From the NCBI GenBank assembly GCA_016703945.1, contig JADJBC010000003.1, positions 62,001-126,000 on the forward strand: DNA of 64,000 nucleotides, given 5' to 3'. This document shows positions 23,701 to 32,162 of the stretch, piece by piece. Made by a program: the position numbers and the translations under genes. Below the pieces are notes generated by a model. It saw only the letters and a program-made list of their open reading frames with translations. It made no database searches and was not told the origin of the DNA. The DNA is from Candidatus Aalborgicola danicus. GTDB taxonomy: Bacteria > Pseudomonadota > Gammaproteobacteria > Burkholderiales > Burkholderiaceae_C. Position 1 is the first letter of the stretch. Every line of letters starts with the position of its first letter.

Positions 23701-24896
23701 GCGAGGGCGCACCGGTCAGCATGGGGTATCTCCCCACCAGCATGGCCATGCGCGCCAACGAGATCACCGTGTCCGGCAGAAAGCTGCACAAGGTCGTCCT
23801 GGGTGGCAGTCGTGAGAACCTGCTGTGGCGCGCCAACCTGGACGCAACGGAAATGAATGGTTATGTCGAGTACCGGCAGCCGTCAGGCTCGGCGGATGGG
23901 CGACTGCACGCACGCTTGTCGCGCCTGGCGGTGGCGCAGAACACAGCCCAGGACGTGGAAAGCGTGTTGGATGAACAACCGGCCGGTATCCCGGCGCTGG
24001 ACATTGTGGTGGAAGATCTGGAGCTCAGAGGCAAGAAGCTGGGCCGCATTGAGATCGATGCCGTCAACTTGGGCGCAACCGCAGCTGCGGCCGCCCGCGA
24101 TATGCCACGCGAATGGCGCTTGAACCGCTTCAACATTTCGACCCCGGAGGCGTCACTGGTGGCCAGCGGCAACTGGACCAACATTGCCGGCCAATCGCCG
24201 GTGGTGCCGGGCCGCAGCATCAAGGAGCGCCGCCGTACCGTGATGAATTTCAAACTCGACATCAACGACTCGGGTGAACTGCTCAAACGTTTCGGCATGG
24301 TGGGTGTTGTACGCAAGGGTGCCGGAACGGTCAAGGGCCAGGTCGCCTGGCTGGGCTCCCCCATCACGTTGGACTACCCCAGCATGACCGGCAACTTCAA
24401 CATTGACGTGGAGGCCGGTCAATTCCTGAAAGCCGACCCCGGCATTGCCAAGCTGCTTGGCGTCTTGAGCCTGCAGGCCCTGCCCCGCCGACTGCTGCTG
24501 GACTTCCGGGACGTGTTCAGTGAAGGATTTGCGTTTGACTTCCTGCGCGGTGATGTCAGCATCACGCAGGGCATTGCGTACACCAACAACCTGCAAATGA
24601 AAGGTGTCAATGCCGCCGTGCTGATGGAAGGCCAGGCCGACATCGCGCGTGAAACACAGAGTATCAAAGTGGTCGTGGTGCCAGAAATCAACGCCGGCAG
24701 CGCATCGCTGCTGGCGTCTTACATCAACCCAGTGATTGGCTTGAGCACGTTTCTGGCACAGTTGATACTGCGCCGCCCGTTGATCGAAGCCGCAACGCAG
24801 GAATTCCTGGTGGACGGCACCTGGGTCGACCCGCGAGTCACCAAGGTTGAACACAAACCCGCTGCCCCACCACCCGCTATCCAGGAATCCAAATGA
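20778..24896 (+). CDS. yhdP: YhdP-family AsmA-like envelope protein
   Basis: The 1372-residue protein has an N-terminal membrane anchor (residues ~17-45: FAVRAAFWLVASAWMVLIMVWG) and a very long beta-rich periplasmic body, the AsmA-like bridge fold. YhdP and its relatives carry phospholipids between inner and outer membrane. The C-terminal part (LLGVLSLQALPRRLLLDFRDVFSEGFAFD) is the signature of this family, also called TIGR02099. The nitrilase gene overlaps its stop by 4 bp, an arrangement common in Betaproteobacteria. The divergent glnE start is 15 bp away, so its promoter must lie within glnE coding sequence. An ATG three codons later is also possible. Confidence 0.92.
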   Translation: MTEMIPNPSPLLRASAFAVRAAFWLVASAWMVLIMVWGALHFVIVPRIAEFRPTLEQQASRLLGIPVRIGNIVARSNGVIPSLELTDVRLLDTQGREALKLPTVLAALSARSIMGLGFEQLTIDRPELDVRRAKDGSIWVAGLPLTQADSTDNDAAEWVFSQPELVIRQGRVNWTDEKRGTASLALTDVDWVLRNQHRTHAMRLDASPPEHWGGRLSLSGIFKQPLLSRRASLWREWEGQLYADFQQVDLAELRRYADLGVDLAQGAGSLRAWVDVVRGAVKGATADLALDGVTVTLSPKLEPLDLRGITGRLGAKLLNGGLEFSTQALQFETRDGLRWPGGNVRLSLFQGDARQLARGEIQADRLDLAAMRQIAQRLPLGEAVHTTLARLAPKGLVEKLQGSWSGPLEGPDRFAAKGRVVQLDIASQTGATGSKPGIHGADVDFDVTQSGGRATIAIKGGGIDAPGIFAEPRLVFDQLSTDVQWKSEGSQISLTLPNLRFSNADAQGEAQLKWQSVSGAKPAGGPGLLDLKGSLSRADGARVHRYLPLGLDREARDYVRDAVIAGRATDVKFKVKGNLSDFPFNRSKQGEFRISADVTDATLAYVPSALLPKDSPQWPALVQLAGELVIDNTSLQVRGARAVVAGAPDLRISKTDTVIDHLYDGATVTVNAEAQGPLTELLGVVNTSPLRILMNKALDRAAVTGAADYRFKLVVPIAAAERTTVRGVITLPGNDLQVTPETPRLARARGSIAFSETGFSVTGAQARALGGDVRIEGGLTSQAPGLPLAAGKTAAPQFLRLQGNASAEGLRQARELGFAARLAHYATGSASYTATLGIRGGVSELMVSSNLVGMELTLPAPFTKTADAALPLRLETSAIRASLVPAGDGSVRPQDQLQFDVGKLVNIVYVRDVSGTDARALKGSIAVGLAPDEVAPLPAEGVVANVNLAQIDVDAWSEVLSRAAGTALAATSVPGEGAPVSMGYLPTSMAMRANEITVSGRKLHKVVLGGSRENLLWRANLDATEMNGYVEYRQPSGSADGRLHARLSRLAVAQNTAQDVESVLDEQPAGIPALDIVVEDLELRGKKLGRIEIDAVNLGATAAAAARDMPREWRLNRFNISTPEASLVASGNWTNIAGQSPVVPGRSIKERRRTVMNFKLDINDSGELLKRFGMVGVVRKGAGTVKGQVAWLGSPITLDYPSMTGNFNIDVEAGQFLKADPGIAKLLGVLSLQALPRRLLLDFRDVFSEGFAFDFLRGDVSITQGIAYTNNLQMKGVNAAVLMEGQADIARETQSIKVVVVPEINAGSASLLASYINPVIGLSTFLAQLILRRPLIEAATQEFLVDGTWVDPRVTKVEHKPAAPPPAIQESK

Positions 24897-25708
24897 AAGT
24901 CGCTGCCATCCAGATGGTCTCCACCGACGTGTTGGGCGACAACCTGCGCCAAGCCCGTCAACTGTTAGAGCAGGCCGCCCAGTCGGGCGCCGAACTGGCC
25001 GTTCTGCCCGAGTACTTTTGCCTGATCGGTCAACGCGATGGTGACAAGTTGGCGATTCAGGAAGCTTTTGGCAAGGGGCCCATCCAGCAGTTTCTGGCGG
25101 ACGCCGCACGCGAGTTGGGGTTGTGGCTGGTAGGCGGCACCCTGCCGCTGTCGGCAACACACGCCGATCATGTCTACAACAGCTCCCTGGTCTTTGATCC
25201 GGCCGGCACCTGTGTGGCGCGTTACGACAAGATCCATCTGTTCCAGTTTGACAATGGCCTGGAGTCTTACGATGAATCCCGGGTGCTGGAGAGGGGTGTA
25301 TTGCCGACCCGGTTTGCCTTGCCGTCGCTTGATGGCCACCTGTGGCACATCGGTTTGAGTGTGTGTTACGACTTGCGGTTTGCCGAGTTGTACCGCGGCT
25401 ATGCCAAGGAGGGTGTGGACCTGATCCTGGTGCCCAGCGCCTTCACCCACACCACCGGCCAGGCCCACTGGGAGGTGTTGTTGCGCGCCCGCGCCATTGA
25501 AAACCTGGCCTTTGTCGCCGCCGCTGCCCAGGGCGGCGTGCACCCCAATGGCCGCCAGACCTGGGGCCAGTCTGTGTTGATTGATCCCTGGGGCAAGGTC
25601 CTTGCCGAACAGGCCCTGGGGCCAGGAGTGGTCTGTGCCGAGTTGAACGCCCAAACGCTACACGCGCGGCGCTCCCAACTGCCGGCTTTGCAACACCGCG
25701 TGTTGTGA
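24893..25708 (+). CDS. Carbon-nitrogen hydrolase, Nit1/deaminated glutathione amidase type
   Basis: The 271-residue enzyme has the nitrilase catalytic triad Glu40 (LAVLPEYF), Lys113 (YDKIHLFQF) and Cys158 (LSVCYDLRFAELYR). Details such as DKIHLFQFDNG and SAFTHTTGQAHWEVLLRARAIEN match the Nit1 branch, whose best known role is hydrolysis of deaminated glutathione, a metabolite repair reaction. The start overlaps the yhdP stop (ATGA), so translation is coupled. Confidence 0.92.
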   Translation: MKVAAIQMVSTDVLGDNLRQARQLLEQAAQSGAELAVLPEYFCLIGQRDGDKLAIQEAFGKGPIQQFLADAARELGLWLVGGTLPLSATHADHVYNSSLVFDPAGTCVARYDKIHLFQFDNGLESYDESRVLERGVLPTRFALPSLDGHLWHIGLSVCYDLRFAELYRGYAKEGVDLILVPSAFTHTTGQAHWEVLLRARAIENLAFVAAAAQGGVHPNGRQTWGQSVLIDPWGKVLAEQALGPGVVCAELNAQTLHARRSQLPALQHRVL

Positions 25709-25734
25709 CGGTAACCACCTTTGATTCGCAGATT

Positions 25735-25780
25735 GCTACTATTTTTATAGCTATCTACGCATATTCCACGAGGGCTAATG
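25735..25780 (+). repeat. Dispersed repeat, copy D
   Basis: Plus strand: GCTACTATTTTTATAGC, TATCTACGCATATTC, CACGAGGGCTAATGC. It lies downstream of the nitrilase gene. The TAG stop of the small minus-strand gene at 25775-25948 is the complement of its GGGCTA tail. Confidence 0.75.
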
Positions 25781-25948
25781 CTTGTTTTCATCTATAGATT
25801 TTGCTGGCAGTGGCTCTGGCGTATCGGCGGTATCAGCCGTATTGGCATCCGGGAGTTCCCCATTTTTTCGCCCCGAAAACATGGTCCACCAGATGATTCC
25901 CATCAGTATCAATCCGGCGCCCAGTGCCTCCAGCAATAGCAATGTCAT
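25775..25948 (-). CDS. Small single-pass membrane protein, divergent from mltA
   Basis: A 57-residue frame encodes one hydrophobic helix (TLLLLEALGAGLILMGIIWW, about residues 2-21), a short basic turn (SGRKNG) and an acidic hydrophilic tail rich in D, A, T, E and P. This is a plausible bitopic inner-membrane peptide. A good SD (AGGA, about eight bases upstream) supports the start. Its ATG and the mltA ATG share the palindrome CATG on opposite strands, so the two mRNAs overlap at their start codons. The stop codon comes from repeat copy D. I know no function. It could be a chance frame, but composition and SD favour a gene. Confidence 0.5.
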   Translation of the reverse strand: MTLLLLEALGAGLILMGIIWWTMFSGRKNGELPDANTADTADTPEPLPAKSIDENKH

Positions 25949-27092
25949 GAAACGGTTCCTGTCGTGTGTTTGTGTTGCCCTGGTCGTCATCGGGCTCGTG
26001 GCTTGCGGCAGCGCTCCGCTCACCCCGGCGGGCCGCCCGGCACCCGGGCAAACCGGAAGTGTACGGTCAACACCCACGGACGCTGCCGCAATCATCAGCC
26101 AGGCCAAGGGCCGCTGGGTGCCCGTGGCATGGTCCGATTTGCCGGGCTTCGCAGACGACAGCTTGTTTGAGGCCTGGAACGCCTGGATCAAGAGCTGCGA
26201 ACGCGCAACCGCTGTAATGGCCAGTATTTGCCCCGAAGTGCGACGCCTGAGTATTGGCAGCCCGCAGGACCAGAGGGCATGGATGCAAGAGCGCCTGCAG
26301 CCCTTTCGGGTGGAATCGGTGCAAGGTGAGGCGACCGGTCTGCTGACGTCCTACTTTGAGCCGGTTCTCGAAGCCAGCCGCGTGCCGACCAACGGCTTTA
26401 CCGTTCCGCTGTACCAGCCCCCCGCTGGCCTAGCGCAACGCAAACCGTGGTTTAGCCGACAGGAGATCGACACCCTGCCCGAGGCCCAGGCGGCGCTGCA
26501 GGGCCGAGCCATCGCCTACCTGGCCGATCCGATTGACGCGCTGGTGCTGCAGATCCAGGGCTCCGGGCGCATCCGCATCACCCAGGCCGATGGCAGCCAG
26601 CGCTGGGTGCGCCTGGCCTACGCCGGTACCAATGATCAACCCTACCGCAGTGTGGGGCGTTGGTTGCTGGACCAGGGCCTAGTCAAGGACGCGTCCTGGC
26701 CCGGCATCAAGGCCTGGCTGGCGCAGAACCCGCTGCGCCAGCAGGAATTGTTATGGAGCAATCCACGTGTGGTGTTTTTCAGGGAGGAACCCATCACGGG
26801 CGCAGACGCCAGTGAAGGGCCACGCGGAGCCCAGGGTGTGGCACTAACGCCGGGGCGCTCGATTGCGGTGGACCCGGGCAGCATTCCTTACGGCACACCG
26901 GTCTGGTTGGCCTCCCGCGGTCCGCAGGTCAACCTGGAAAAACTGGTACTGGCCCAGGACACCGGCAGCGCCATCACGGGGGCTGTGCGTGCCGATTATT
27001 TTGCAGGCTGGGGCTTTGATGCCGGGGAACTGGCCGGCCGCTTGCGCCAGCCTTTGCAGATGTGGGTGTTGTGGCCAAAACCAGCCCAATGA
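25947..27092 (+). CDS. mltA: Membrane-bound lytic murein transglycosylase A
   Basis: The 381-residue lipoprotein cleaves peptidoglycan glycan strands and leaves 1,6-anhydro ends. The N-terminus is a lipoprotein signal (MKRFLSCVCVALVVIGLVAC) with Cys20 as lipid attachment. The MltA domain follows (TGLLTSYFEPVLEASR, LQIQGSGRIRITQADG). A C-terminal 3D domain carries the catalytic Asp region (VLAQDTGSAITGAVRADYFAGWG). The frame extends 55 codons upstream, but the lipoprotein signal fixes the start. No clear SD precedes it, and the start codon overlaps that of a divergent small gene. Confidence 0.93.
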   Translation: MKRFLSCVCVALVVIGLVACGSAPLTPAGRPAPGQTGSVRSTPTDAAAIISQAKGRWVPVAWSDLPGFADDSLFEAWNAWIKSCERATAVMASICPEVRRLSIGSPQDQRAWMQERLQPFRVESVQGEATGLLTSYFEPVLEASRVPTNGFTVPLYQPPAGLAQRKPWFSRQEIDTLPEAQAALQGRAIAYLADPIDALVLQIQGSGRIRITQADGSQRWVRLAYAGTNDQPYRSVGRWLLDQGLVKDASWPGIKAWLAQNPLRQQELLWSNPRVVFFREEPITGADASEGPRGAQGVALTPGRSIAVDPGSIPYGTPVWLASRGPQVNLEKLVLAQDTGSAITGAVRADYFAGWGFDAGELAGRLRQPLQMWVLWPKPAQ

Positions 27093-27284
27093 CGTCCCTA
27101 CTCCCACCCCCCCAAACCGGTGCTCGCAACAGGGCAATCGCATCTAAATTTGTATCGCCCAAGAGCGAGTCACCAGAAGGAATATGGGCCGTGAGCGGGC
27201 AAACTACGGAGTATCGAAACAAGCCGTAGTCCCCCTGATGAGCATTTCAAAATAGCTGCAGCCCCTTGGGCGGGGCTCAAGACG

Positions 27285-27602
27285 GTGGCCATGGTGCGTA
27301 GAACGCGCCGGGTGGGCGGCAAAATCAGCACAGAAGACAGCTACTACCTCATTAGTTTGGCATTGAGTACCGGTGCCCAAGTATTGGCCCGGGCGGTGTG
27401 TAGCCGCTGGTCGGTGGAGAACGAATTGCGCTGGTTATTGGACGTGGGCTTCAGGGAGGATGACTGCCAAGTTCGCAAGGACAACGCACCAGCGAACTTG
27501 GCGTGTGTGCGGCGCATGGCGCTGACCCCGCTCAAGCAGGAAACGGGCAAGAAGCTGGGCATTCAAGGCAAGCGCCGACGTGCGGGCTGGGACACGCACT
27601 AA
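27285..27602 (+). pseudogene. C-terminal remnant of an ISAs1-family transposase
   Basis: The 105 residues match the end of ISAs1/IS4-like DDE transposases: ISTEDSYYLISLALS, VCSRWSVENELRWLLDVGFREDDCQVRKDNAPANLACVRRMAL and KRRRAGWDTH. The catalytic Glu (SVENELRW) is present, but the first two Asp residues and the N-terminal two thirds are missing, so it cannot transpose by itself. The upstream 190 bp (27093-27284) hold no recognisable rest of the element. No terminal inverted repeat could be fixed. Confidence 0.8.
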
Positions 27603-27930
27603 ATAGAGGGCCTAAATGCTTAAGGATTTTGGTGGAATGCCTCTCGCGGCGGCGGACGGCGTGGCTTTCGTTCTCCGGCGCGCGTCGCGGGCGGTCCGGG
27701 TTGGTTTGCGGGCTCTGCTGCGTCAACCCCTTGGCTTGTGCGCACACTCTGTGGCAGCCGCGAGTGCGGCCCACGCCCGAAAGCCCCACCGCCCGCCTTG
27801 GGTGTGGGGCTTGGTTGCGATGGAGGCAATTCCCGGTTCAGTTTAGGTAGAGTAGAGATGTGGCGCGGTGGCGGTAGGTCTGGCATATCTGTTTGCCGCC
27901 TCTTTCGATTGGCGGTGCCTTACTGTCCTG
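27603..27930. other. Noncoding stretch between IS remnant and group II intron
   Basis: GC-rich sequence with frames in several registers and no SD or recognisable protein. The minus strand resembles GC-rich, Pro/Arg-coding intergenic sequence that I associate with Comamonadaceae genomes and that is often mis-called as a gene. It is not assigned here. Confidence 0.35.
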
Positions 27931-27960
27931 ACCATGGCTCCGTCTCCACATCCCCCTCAT

Positions 27961-27994
27961 CGAACCGGACATGCAGATTTCCCGCATCCGGCTC
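27961..27994 (-). ncRNA. Group II intron domain V
   Basis: The minus strand reads GAGCCGGATGCGGG, AAATCTGC, ATGTCCGGTTCG: a 34-nt hairpin with the GAGCCG/CGGTTC ends and the internal bulge that define domain V, the catalytic core. The stem pairs throughout, so the ribozyme core looks intact. Confidence 0.8.
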
Positions 27995-28006
27995 TCGGAC
28001 AAGATC

Positions 28007-29395
28007 TCACGCCTTCGCCCACGCCTGCTCACGCCCCCTCACGCTCAGACGTACGAGCCCAAAGTGCCCGTATAGATGCGAGAGTGGATAGGTCCCGCCC
28101 TTTCTGTTTCTGAGCTTGTATTTGAAGCGTAACCACCGACGCAACCGCGGTGCTGTGTAGTTGTCCAACGCCCGATAGGCGTCACTGTCCGAACCTACTT
28201 TGAAGTAGTTCGCCCAGCCACGCAACGAGCGATTCAGCTTTCCCACCAGCTCCGTTGTCTCCTGCCAACAACCGTTGATCTCAGTCAACACATGGACTTT
28301 CTCCACCATGCGTTTGATACTCTTCTTTGACGGGCGCATCCCTATGTAGGCCTTGCCTGTCTTTGGCGAATACAACCGACCATACGTGTATCCCAAGAAA
28401 TCAAAGGTCTCTTGCGGTACCTTGCAGATTCGTGTCTTCTCCTCGCTGACCGTTAGCTTTAGCCGACCCATGATTTCGCGCAGCTTTTGCAGAGCCTCTT
28501 CGGCTCTGCCTTTGCCACACAGAATGACAAGGTCGTCGGCATAGGTCACCAGTTTGGCACCAAGGCTTTGCTCCAGCCCGAACTTCTTCCACGCCAGCAC
28601 AAACCGGCGCATGTAAACATTTGCCAGTAGTGGGGAGATGGGAGCGCCCTGCGGGATTCCCCGCCCCGTGTCCCTGGCTTCGGTCTTTCGTGTCTTGCGG
28701 CCCCGGTCATCGGTTTCCTCCGTTGGACATTCCAGCCACATCTTGATGAGATGCAGCACGCGCGCGTCCACAATGCGCCGCGCAAGCGACAGCATGAGTT
28801 CTGCGTGGGGAATGCTCCCGAAGTAGTCCGCCAGGTCCGCATCTACGACTTCCTTTCGGCCATGGAATAGCGTGTCCTGCACTTGCTTTACGGCCTGCTG
28901 GGCATTGCGCCCAGCACGGTATGCGTATTGCTCGTCAGGAAGGTCCGCTTCAAAGATGGGTTCCAGCACCAGCATTGCTGCTGTCATGCATACCCTGTCC
29001 CTGAGAGTCGAGATGCCCAGCGGCCTGAGCTTGCCGTTGGCTTTGGGAATAAACACTCGTCTGATTGGTTCCGGTTGATATTTCTCCGTCTTGAGTGCAA
29101 GCGCCAGTTCGCCAAGCCACTTCAGCACACCGTACTTCTCGACGTCCTCAAAGTCCTGCCCATCCACGCCCGGTGCGCCCTTGTTGGAGCGGCACTGGTT
29201 CCATGCATGAAACAGAATGTCTGAGCGGTAAATCTTGTCGTACAGCGCATAGAAGCGATACCCAGCTTCTGACTTCGCTTTCGCGTGTAACGCCATCTGC
29301 AGTTTCTGAACAGTATCCGGAGTTGATAGGTTGTCCAATCTCCTGTCCCTTTCCACTTGTTGCGTCTGTCTTGAACCAAGGCCCCTTCCCTCCAC
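28007..29395 (-). CDS. ltrA: Group II intron reverse transcriptase/maturase
   Basis: The protein (up to 462 residues) has the reverse transcriptase blocks of group II maturases: IPKANGKLRPLGISTLRDRV (RT1-2), AYRAGRNAQQAVKQ, DADLADYFGSIPHAELM (RT3, catalytic Asp), GIPQGAPISPLLANVYM (RT4) and LVTYADDLVIL (YADD, RT5). A maturase X domain follows (LVGKLNRSLRGWANYFKVGS). No HNH endonuclease domain is visible after X, as in bacterial lineages that use the replication fork for priming. The exact start within the intron is uncertain. It would splice and spread the surrounding intron. Confidence 0.9.
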   Translation of the reverse strand: MEGRGLGSRQTQQVERDRRLDNLSTPDTVQKLQMALHAKAKSEAGYRFYALYDKIYRSDILFHAWNQCRSNKGAPGVDGQDFEDVEKYGVLKWLGELALALKTEKYQPEPIRRVFIPKANGKLRPLGISTLRDRVCMTAAMLVLEPIFEADLPDEQYAYRAGRNAQQAVKQVQDTLFHGRKEVVDADLADYFGSIPHAELMLSLARRIVDARVLHLIKMWLECPTEETDDRGRKTRKTEARDTGRGIPQGAPISPLLANVYMRRFVLAWKKFGLEQSLGAKLVTYADDLVILCGKGRAEEALQKLREIMGRLKLTVSEEKTRICKVPQETFDFLGYTYGRLYSPKTGKAYIGMRPSKKSIKRMVEKVHVLTEINGCWQETTELVGKLNRSLRGWANYFKVGSDSDAYRALDNYTAPRLRRWLRFKYKLRNRKGGTYPLSHLYGHFGLVRLSVRGREQAWAKA

Positions 29396-29831
29396 CGGAG
29401 TTACCCAGCTTCATCGGTACTACGGGCCTATCCGTCACCCCACAAGACCCAGCCTGTCCGTCACCGGCGTCCGGTTGGTCGTCCCCGACCACCTTATGGG
29501 GCTTCCCGTGTTGCGCGCGCTTTCCTTGTGTACATGCTGCCACCACTACCCCGGCGCAGCGACTGTGTTCGTATTTGCTCAATTCCCACAGTCGTATCAA
29601 TCTTCCCCGATAGCGTGGTCGGGTCGATCTGCGCATCGTCCTTTTCGAGGCTTGCTCGGTGTTCACTCGCGTTGCGGCCTGCACACTCGCGCCGTCACCA
29701 ATTCGTGACGCTCTTTACCCGAAGGCTTCAGCCATATCGTTACCTCCATGACCGCTCCGGTTGCTACTGGCTGGAGCCTTGGCCAGGTGGGACTTGCACC
29801 CACAGGAAAGCGCCGCCTTTGCACGGCGCAC

Positions 29832-30274
29832 ACGCATTGCGGACGTAGACAGTTGTGATTTGCCTCCTTCGAAGCGGTCAGTCAAGTCAACGTGTCTGAG
29901 ACAGCTTTTTGGCGACGATCTTGTTGAATCGGGCACCTCCAATTGGCCACGAGCCGCTGCTGGGGAGTGGATCTTGAAAGCAGCCGTCCGGTGAACCGAA
30001 TTCACGATACCGATCACTCGCCGTAAAAAATCGGCCAATACCTGCCGCGCTCCAGAGTAGCCTAAAACGACCGGACTAGACCCCAGTCAAAGCGGTCGTG
30101 CATGGTGTGGCCCATGTTTTGATATACAAAAATGAACATCAGATATGAGCATATATGCAATTGTGTTGAGCATCAGACGCTTCCACAATCTGGACTACGG
30201 AGGGCTGTGGCGCGTAACCCGCTCGCGCCGCACAAAGTCGCCGGATCGACAACGTGCAAAACCTGGGAGAAAAC
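29832..30274. other. Intergenic flank of the group II intron; no gene seen
   Basis: About 440 bp between the 5' end of the intron and the DUF2306 gene. Frames are short and broken, with no SD. It probably holds the other exon of whatever the intron entered, plus the promoter of the DUF2306 gene. I recognise nothing specific. Confidence 0.4.
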
Positions 30275-30883
30275 ATGACTTTGTGGAAGACTCAGAAACA
30301 GCAATGGCTGGTAGCAGCTATGAGTGTGGGGGTGGCTGGCTATGCACTGATTGCCTACAGTGTGGTGCCGCTGGGCAATCTGGTTCATCCCCAGATGAAA
30401 TTGGCTTTTGAAGCCCACCGTGTGGCCATATTTGTGCATATTTTCTGCTCGATGCTGGCTATGGCGCTGGGTCCCTGGCAGTTCTTCCCCGGTCTGCGAG
30501 CCAGTCGCCCGGCTTTGCACCGCTGGAGTGGGCGCATCTATCTGCTGGGCGGAGTCCTGCCAGGGGGCATCGCCGGCATGTATGTATCGGGCTTTGCCTT
30601 TGGCGGCACCTTTAACCAGATTGGTTTTGCCGTGCTGGCCATGCTATGGCTGACCACGGGGTACGCAGCGTATCGATCTATTCGAGTGGGAGACATTGTT
30701 TCCCACAAACAATGGATGCTGCGAAACTTCGCACTCACATTTGCAGCGGTTACGCTGCGCCTTTATCTGGGGTTCTTTTCCGCCACGGGCATTGCGTTTG
30801 AGACTTTTTATGCCTGGCTGGGGTGGCTCTGCTGGGTCCCCAATCTGTTGTTCATTGAGTGGCATATTCGCCGCAAAGAATAG
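30275..30883 (+). CDS. DUF2306 family membrane protein
   Basis: The 202-residue protein has six to seven hydrophobic segments and the family's conserved pattern: HRVAIFVHIFCSMLAMALGPWQFFPGLR, LHRWSGRIYLLGGVLPGGIAGMYVS and HKQWMLRNFALTFAAVTLRLYL. The histidines in HRW-GRIY and HKQWM are typical of DUF2306 and could bind haem or metal; function is unknown. The start ATG has GGAGAAAAC directly upstream. It stands alone after the mobile-element region. Confidence 0.8.
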   Translation: MTLWKTQKQQWLVAAMSVGVAGYALIAYSVVPLGNLVHPQMKLAFEAHRVAIFVHIFCSMLAMALGPWQFFPGLRASRPALHRWSGRIYLLGGVLPGGIAGMYVSGFAFGGTFNQIGFAVLAMLWLTTGYAAYRSIRVGDIVSHKQWMLRNFALTFAAVTLRLYLGFFSATGIAFETFYAWLGWLCWVPNLLFIEWHIRRKE

Positions 30884-31038
30884 ACTACTTGCTGTGGATA
30901 TTTGACGACCGCCAGAAAGATGTGTGTCTCAAAAAGACGCATTGCACTCCTCCGCACGTAACTTTTGAAAGTCGGTTTTGCCGCGATTGCAGTCATCCAG
31001 AGTGCGGTTAAATTGATGTGAAGGCAAAGGAAATCGCG

Positions 31039-32073
31039 CTAAGCTACCCTCTGGCGCAAGAGTGGCACCTTGGCTTCGATGTGTTTTAACACCATGGGCC
31101 AGATTTGCGCTTCCGCCACGCGCTGGAACACACCAAAATGTCCCACCGCTTTGCGCCCGACTTCGCGCGGGTGCAGATGCAAGCGCTCGACCTGACCCGC
31201 GCTCTGACCAAAGCACGCCGCCAGTGCGTCCACCGCATCGACCGGACCAAACGTTTTGTCGTCGTCAATGCTCCACAGCTGCATGTGACCCTGAAACTGG
31301 TCGGGCTGGTACCAACCGGCGCACTCCGGGTCATCGCGAAAGTATCCTGGCGACATGCCCCAGCGAGACCAGTCCATAGCGGCGGCCCCGGGCAACGCCT
31401 CGCCACCGCCCAGCGCCCAACCTGGCAGCTTGCCGGTCAGGCGCACACACAGCGGGACCCAGCGCCCGAAGAACACGCGGGTCACCTGGCGGTGCCATCC
31501 GCGCGGCCACAGCTTCCAGTACCCGAACTGCGAACCCAAGGTAATGACCGCGTTGATGTGCTCAAGCCCCTGCACCAGCGGCAATCCATTGCCTCCCAAG
31601 GAGTGCCCGACCCACAGCACGGGCAAGTGCTGGTCGCCTTGGGTGCTACGCGCCTTCGCACAGGCCAGCGCCCCCGAGAGGTCGTGGCGCACCCACTCGC
31701 GCATGCCGGTGCGCCCGCTGGCACGGTTGCGCTTACCCATTCCACGGTAGTCAAAACACAACACGGCATACCCACGGGCGGCCAGCCAGCGGGCAAAGGC
31801 GTGGTAATAACGCTGCGGGACACCGGTGGCGGGCGCCACGACAGCCACCGCATGGGCAGCACGGTGCTGCGGCACAAACCAGTGGCCGTGCAACGGGTGA
31901 CCATCCGTGGCGGCAAATTGCACCACGCCCATGCCGACTGCCGCGTCCTGCGGGTCGGGTTCGTCCTGGAATGGCAGATGGGCGTGCAGGTGCACTTGGT
32001 CGGGGGATTCCAACGTAGTCCTCACATACGTGGCAGGGGCAGGGGCAGCGGCAGCGGACAAGACAAAAGACAT
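31039..32073 (-). CDS. Alpha/beta hydrolase
   Basis: The 344-residue enzyme has the hydrolase nucleophile elbow WVGHSLGGNGLPL (Ser in GHSLG), an oxyanion segment VVAPATGVPQRYYHAFARWLAARGYAVLCFDYRGMGKRN, and a C-terminal acid/His region (LWSIDDDKTFGPVDAVDAL... VGHFGVFQ). It resembles COG4757-type hydrolases. The substrate is unknown. Start MSFVLSAAA at 32073 is chosen because GGAG lies six bases upstream; an ATG eight codons earlier is possible. It is divergent from a LysR-type regulator 89 bp away, which probably controls it. Confidence 0.85.
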   Translation of the reverse strand: MSFVLSAAAAPAPATYVRTTLESPDQVHLHAHLPFQDEPDPQDAAVGMGVVQFAATDGHPLHGHWFVPQHRAAHAVAVVAPATGVPQRYYHAFARWLAARGYAVLCFDYRGMGKRNRASGRTGMREWVRHDLSGALACAKARSTQGDQHLPVLWVGHSLGGNGLPLVQGLEHINAVITLGSQFGYWKLWPRGWHRQVTRVFFGRWVPLCVRLTGKLPGWALGGGEALPGAAAMDWSRWGMSPGYFRDDPECAGWYQPDQFQGHMQLWSIDDDKTFGPVDAVDALAACFGQSAGQVERLHLHPREVGRKAVGHFGVFQRVAEAQIWPMVLKHIEAKVPLLRQRVA

Positions 32074-32162
32074 AGCGTCTCCAAACAGGTGGTTCATGAA
32101 GCTGCATGGTAGATTTGTACTAAATTGTTGAATAGACCTAATTTTCGAGTCACACTGTTTAC

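Larger units (their letters stand above)
27930..29831 (-). mobile_element. Group II intron with encoded reverse transcriptase
   Basis: On the minus strand the intron begins at about 29831 with GTGCGCCGTGC, a group II 5' end, followed by GTGGGTGCAAGTCCCACC typical of domain I. The RT gene lies at 28007-29395 and domain V at 27961-27994. The 3' end lies a few tens of bases after domain V, but I could not place the exact AY boundary or the domain VI bulge, so 27930 is approximate. The intron RNA seems complete enough to have been active. The disrupted exon at either side is not recognisable. Confidence 0.75.

Noticed and set aside
24153..25160. A 335-codon frame antisense to yhdP and the nitrilase gene
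   Set aside because: It overlaps two confident genes and its product resembles no protein; no SD.
27245..27285. A repeat copy before the IS remnant
   Set aside because: CAAAATAGCTGCAGCCCC matches only part of the head and the order of the tail is wrong; too weak to count.
29148..29684. A 178-codon frame upstream of the intron RT gene
   Set aside because: It lies in the structured 5' RNA domains of the group II intron; such frames are chance products of the RNA sequence.
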